This document shows, piece after piece, positions 59,418 to 64,000 of a stretch of 64,000 bases of DNA (its first letter is position 1; every line of letters starts with the position of its first letter). Where the stretch lies: assembly GCA_030737875.1 (NCBI GenBank), contig CM060921.1, forward strand, positions 403,598,192-403,662,191. Direction: 5' to 3'. The notes under the pieces are model-generated. The model did no database searches and was not told where the DNA came from. It saw only the letters and a program-made list of their open reading frames with translations. The stretch is from Allium sativum (Eukaryota; Streptophyta; Magnoliopsida; Asparagales; Amaryllidaceae). The position numbers and the translations under genes are program-made.

Positions 59418-62400
59418 TGAAACGACCCGAAAATCCGAGCTATCTGAGTTGACTAAATACACCACACGTCCAACCCAAATAACACAGAAATACGACTCAT
59501 TATTAGAAAGAAGTTAGAGGATGAGAAATAGAAAGAAAGAAATATTAGAATAGAAGAAAAACGAAGATCACAACTCACAGCGGAACGAATAAAATATATT
59601 ATATAACATAAGCTTTGAAATACAAATCTGTTTTGTACATATACACATACCATCATCAGAGTACACATAACTTTTGATTCAGCGGAAGTAACTCGAAATA
59701 ACTAACGTTGAAGCCTCCTGCTTCAAGCTCCTCCAAGTGTATCTGTAAAAGCCTGAAACACTTGACTGCCCGTACAAATTTGGGCACCCAAGAGTTTAGG
59801 AAAAACAAAACAAAATAACTCTGGGTCAGTCATGGGACTGGTGTGAGTAAACTCCAATCACTTGTTTAACTTTCAAAATCCTTTTCGAAAGAAAAGATAA
59901 TAGTAAGACCAGCCCACACATAAACATGGACGGCTTTTACCTTACTATAACCCAAAACACTTTGATATCAAATCCAATGATATTATAATAATTTCTACAT
60001 CAAGTAAATAACCAAATAGCAGAACGCTTGCATCTCACGCTCCACATATATATGATAAAATCAAAAAAACCGCATGTCGCTTATTGGAGATTGGATTTCT
60101 AACATGACAAGGTATGGGACCACCTTCCGCTAGTGCATCTCTAGAGGAGAATACACCTGGGTTCAACAAGAACATCTTGCAACCCGGCCCACACATGACC
60201 GACCACTCATTTCGCTTGAGTGTATCGAATGTATATCACCAACGGTTGGACTCAAACCACCGTTTCCCGAATGGGCAGAATCGATAGATTTAGAAACAAA
60301 AGGAATTTCTCTAGATAGGTGATTATACACCCTAATGGGTGCGACCCACATAGCCATGCTGCCTGCCCGATTTTTGTCCTTTCCCGGTTGTTGAGGCCTG
60401 AGGCTACGCATACTTACCATCCATTGATAGCACAATCACTTTGAATGCCACATCGTCAGATCCGTTGATCACTAGTTGAGTTTGCACAAATATTCTGGAT
60501 ATTATGCTAAGGGATAAATCCGTTGCAACCATATACATTCATACAGACCAACCCATTTGATCATTGGAAATACTCTGTCAGACATTCGTCCATTTACGTT
60601 CGTTCTGGGATTGAACGAAACCGAAGGCACTATTTCTATTAATAGAAAAAGCCCTTGCACTTCACTCCGTCTTCAATATATTCAGCATACTTGGTTCGCA
60701 ACGCTTATGCCGATACGGAGTGGTTCTTCGGATAATAATCCAACCGGTCTCTCCATATTGACAACGATGGTCAAAAACTTCGATAGTCTGTGATTTAACT
60801 ATCGAATAAAAACAAGTGTTCATCCAACATATCAAACAAATCACTGGCCTCTTTAATTAATATTTCATTAATTAAATCTCTTCTCCATTTCCTTATCAAT
60901 ATTTGTTATCCAAATATTTCAATAACCATATTGGCCTTTTATGCCATTTGGAAAACGTTTCCAAATATCAACTTCTTTTATTTCTATATATTAGAAAAAT
61001 CTCTATTTGCAATTGAAAACAATTCCAATCACTTATCTCTATCCCTTTTTGTTTACAACATTCGATTTTCATATTCACTTTACTATCGAATTTAATACGT
61101 CGATACAATGATTTCAAATTATCAAAATATCTTAAAAATATTCTAACTCCTTAAATTCCCGGAAAATTTCGCCATAACCTCCCCTGTATCGGGAGCATCG
61201 GGAAATTTCAAATAGCTTCCCGGTATCTTCCAATCTCAAAAAGAAAAAGAAAAAACCAAGCGGCTTGCCGATACGGCGCATAAAACCCATATATGAATTT
61301 AAACATGTACCTTTTTGTCGAGCACATAAATTTAAATCTTCATATGCTTCATAACAAACCTGCTTACACATGTTCACTTGTTTTCAATTCAATTCAACTC
61401 AATCCATTCGTTAGAATTCAAATTTGAATCGTTTGAATTCGGTTTCGCTTAATTATTCTTTAATTAGCCCTTTTGCCTATTTCACTTCTTTGTTTGAACA
61501 TAACATGTTCAAATAAAATATTTAACTCGTTCATAACCAAATTGAATTTCAATTTCAATTCTAGTTCTCTTTTCTATTTCGAATATAAATTCTCAAATCG
61601 AATTCACTTATTTAAAGCTCAATATTCATTCGAAATCTCATTAACTAATTTCTATTCGAATTAGTTAACTCTATTCAATAAATCAAAAATCTGATTTCTA
61701 TTTCAGAAATCAACTCATTATTCCACTGGAGTTCACATATATTTTATAACTCACATCTGGATTTTTCTAAATAGAAATTTCGATTTTTATTTGCTTAAAA
61801 TCCTTTAATATCATTAAATAAACCGTTATGGTTTTATAATGGTTCTGGCGCTGCTTTTCTGAAAATTTGATTTTGACATAACTCAAAATCTATACGACGA
61901 AATTCAGATTTTTCTCCTTCATTAGAAAACTATTATCAAACTGGTCCTGACGTTTCTTGTTTCGAAGAATTTCGACTTCAATTGCGTTCTGTATATTCGA
62001 TTGAAGTTCGAATCGCTATTTTACGAACTACAGTGCTGCGGCGAGTTCGTTTTAATTATATTTATATATATAAACCTTTAACTTCTCTAAAATGAATTCA
62101 ATTCCATTTAACTCTATTTAAATCCCTTGATTCAAATTCCAAGCTCCTCCTTTGAATTCTATATTTCAAATCACAATTCCTTTTCTATTTGATATTCAAA
62201 TTCAATACTTGAATTTCTATTTGAATTCCCTATTCAAATTCAATGTTTGAATTCATTTGAATTCTCTTATTCGAACTCTATATTTAAATTCCATTTGAAC
62301 TGCTATATTCCAATTTCTATATTTGAATTCTATTGCAATTCAAATATTCAAACTCCTTTTTAAATTCTAGATTCAAAATTCCATGGTTAAAACCCATTTG

Positions 62401-64000
62401 AATTTCATATTCAAATCCCATAGATCAAGTCCTACTTGAATTCCATTTGAATCCCTTATATTCAAATTTCATTTTCACTTCCATTTGAATTCTAATATTC
62501 AAATTCATTTCCAGCCCATTTGAATTCTAATATTCAAACTCATTATTAACACCATTTTAATTTCTTCACTCAAATCCATTTGAATTCCCTTGAGTTCAAA
62601 TTCCATTTCAAAACCATTTGGATTTCCTATTTTGAAATCCTATTTGAAATTCTATTTCCAATTCTACTTTGAAATCCTATTTTCAAAGTTTATTTCAAAT
62701 TCTATTTTGAAATCTAATATTCAATTTTCTACTTGAATTTCTATATTCAATTCCATGTTCAAATTCAACACTTGAATTTTTATTTCAAATCTCAATTCAA
62801 ATTTCATATTTAAATTCCATTCAAATCTCTATTCAAATTTCACATTTTGAATTCTTCTTTGAAATTCTATAATTCAAATTCTATTTTGAAATTCCACATT
62901 CAAATCTCTATTTGAATTTCTTTATTCGAATTCCTTTGAATTCAAATTTTATTTTTAATTTCTTGAATTCAAATTCTATTTTTCATTCTAATTTCATCTA
63001 TTCAAGTTCTATTTGAACTTCTATTTGAATTTCTAATATTCAACCTCCTCTTAAAATTCAAATATTTAAATTCCCTTTTAAAATTCAAATGTTATACTCA
63101 AATTTCATTTGAGTTATACATTTAAAAATTTCATTTCACATCCTATTTGAAATTTCATTTCAAATTCCAATTTCAAACTTGTATTTCTATTTCTGAATTA
63201 TCAAATGATAATTCTTTTTACTTCATTTATAATTCCGTTATAAAAGAACTATTTATAAACTTCGTTTAAAAAGAAACTACTTGTTTTATTTTTCAAAACA
63301 AGTTTATATTTTATTTCCATTTAAAATTCAAATTCTATTTAAAAATAGAATTTTCCCTTTCTAAATCTCAAATATCCTTTCACGATATTTTTAAATATCA
63401 TTACTTAAGCCCAGTGATATTTAAACACACAAAGCAACGAATTATTTATTTTTCTAACACATCATATATAAAAATATATATGCAAACAAATAAACAAACT
63501 GATAATATATTTTTGAGGAATCCTGTTGGATTCCTCCAACCTGTTTCCCTGCATCCACAGATGTTAGCACATAAATAATACCCATTCTGCTTCGTGGCAG
63601 AATATCGCGGTATAGAAGGTCATCCACTAATCATAGCGTGGGGCGTATAGGGTAATCATCCGCTATGAAACTGCGAGCATCCGCTAATGAGACTGCGGGG
63701 ATCCAACCAATCAATCAACCCAATATATATATATATATATAGCCTAAATAACTAATATATATAAAACAACCAGAAAACATGCACACAAGCAACAAACAAT
63801 TATTTTTAATGAAATAAAAATAATTCTAAAGGTGAGTGAGATTTACTCACCTGATTTTATTTGCTGAATATCTTATTTAATCCCATATCATTACGCCATG
63901 AATTTACTTGAAGCCTCACAAATGAATTTACTTGCACCTACCATTATTCATTTTAATTTTAATGATTAAACATTTATCTATATTAAACATAATAAATTCT
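59418..64000 (-). repeat. 5' LTR of element E, truncated by the window end
   Basis: Collinear with 52473 onward with very few differences (for example one G/T change near 59993, one 12-bp insertion near 62581, and a longer AT run near 63724). Confidence 0.92.

Larger units (their letters stand above)
52473..64000 (-). mobile_element. Non-autonomous gypsy element E (LARD-like), runs off the window
   Basis: A 5884-bp LTR, a 1061-bp interior and 4583 bp of the second LTR are visible. The two LTR copies are almost identical by eye, so this is the youngest insertion here. More than 90% of the complete element would be LTR. There is no coding domain. The five bases before it are GACTT; the partner duplication is outside the window. 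Confidence 0.9.

Noticed and set aside
53218..60435. Open frames of 60-100 codons recurring in both E LTR copies
   Set aside because: They recur only because the LTRs are nearly identical; they show no domain and no related frame in the A or D LTR.

Overview
The window is repeat-rich plant DNA. Nested LTR retrotransposons make up all of it except about 5.1 kb, and I found no intact host gene. A flowering plant is indicated by chromodomain-type Ty3/gypsy and Ty1/copia elements, primer-binding sites matching plant initiator tRNA-Met (TGGTATCAGAGC), very long LTRs, high AT content and several generations of insertion into older elements. Gypsy elements are lettered A to F below. All six lie on the minus strand; only the Copia element is on the plus strand.

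Layout. 1-10898 is an old gypsy element (B): LTR-type sequence at 1-2049 and 8525-10275, then a decayed pol tail at 10276-10898. It is interrupted by a 6.47-kb solo LTR (A, 2050-8519) with target duplication TAAGT. A decayed Copia element (Copia-1, 10899-26227) abuts the B pol remnant. Its RNase H region is split by a nearly complete chromovirus-type gypsy element (F, 15143-25858; target duplication CCTTT; LTRs of 2779 and 2797 bp). F keeps gag, protease, RT, RNase H, integrase and chromodomain, but with stops and frameshifts. 26228-31322 is AT-rich sequence with a microsatellite and a 62-bp tandem duplication. From 31323 to the window end is a three-deep nest: C (4040-bp LTR, 2.2-kb interior) is interrupted in its right LTR by D (5128-bp LTR, 2.9-kb interior), which is interrupted in its right LTR by E (5884-bp LTR, 1.06-kb interior). 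E runs off the window. C, D and E encode no recognisable protein and look like large non-autonomous derivatives (LARD-like).

How the parts relate. C, D and E share the primer-binding site and the block next to the polypurine tract with the coding element F, so an F-like chromovirus is the likely source of their replication proteins. Because they do not encode protein, conserved sequence in them should reflect cis-acting RNA or DNA signals. Several appear: a 9-bp stem with a self-complementary loop in the leaders of D and E (candidate genome-dimerisation signal, with two compensatory loop changes), a CAGTC/GACTG hairpin about 400 nt from the LTR end in A, D, E and F, a GTGAG/CTCAC hairpin carrying a splice-donor-like sequence, a paired stem module in C and F whose arms covary, LTR arrays whose units stay self-complementary, and GTCGAC palindrome clusters near promoters. 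All alignments were made by eye; no percent identities, folding energies or database matches were computed.
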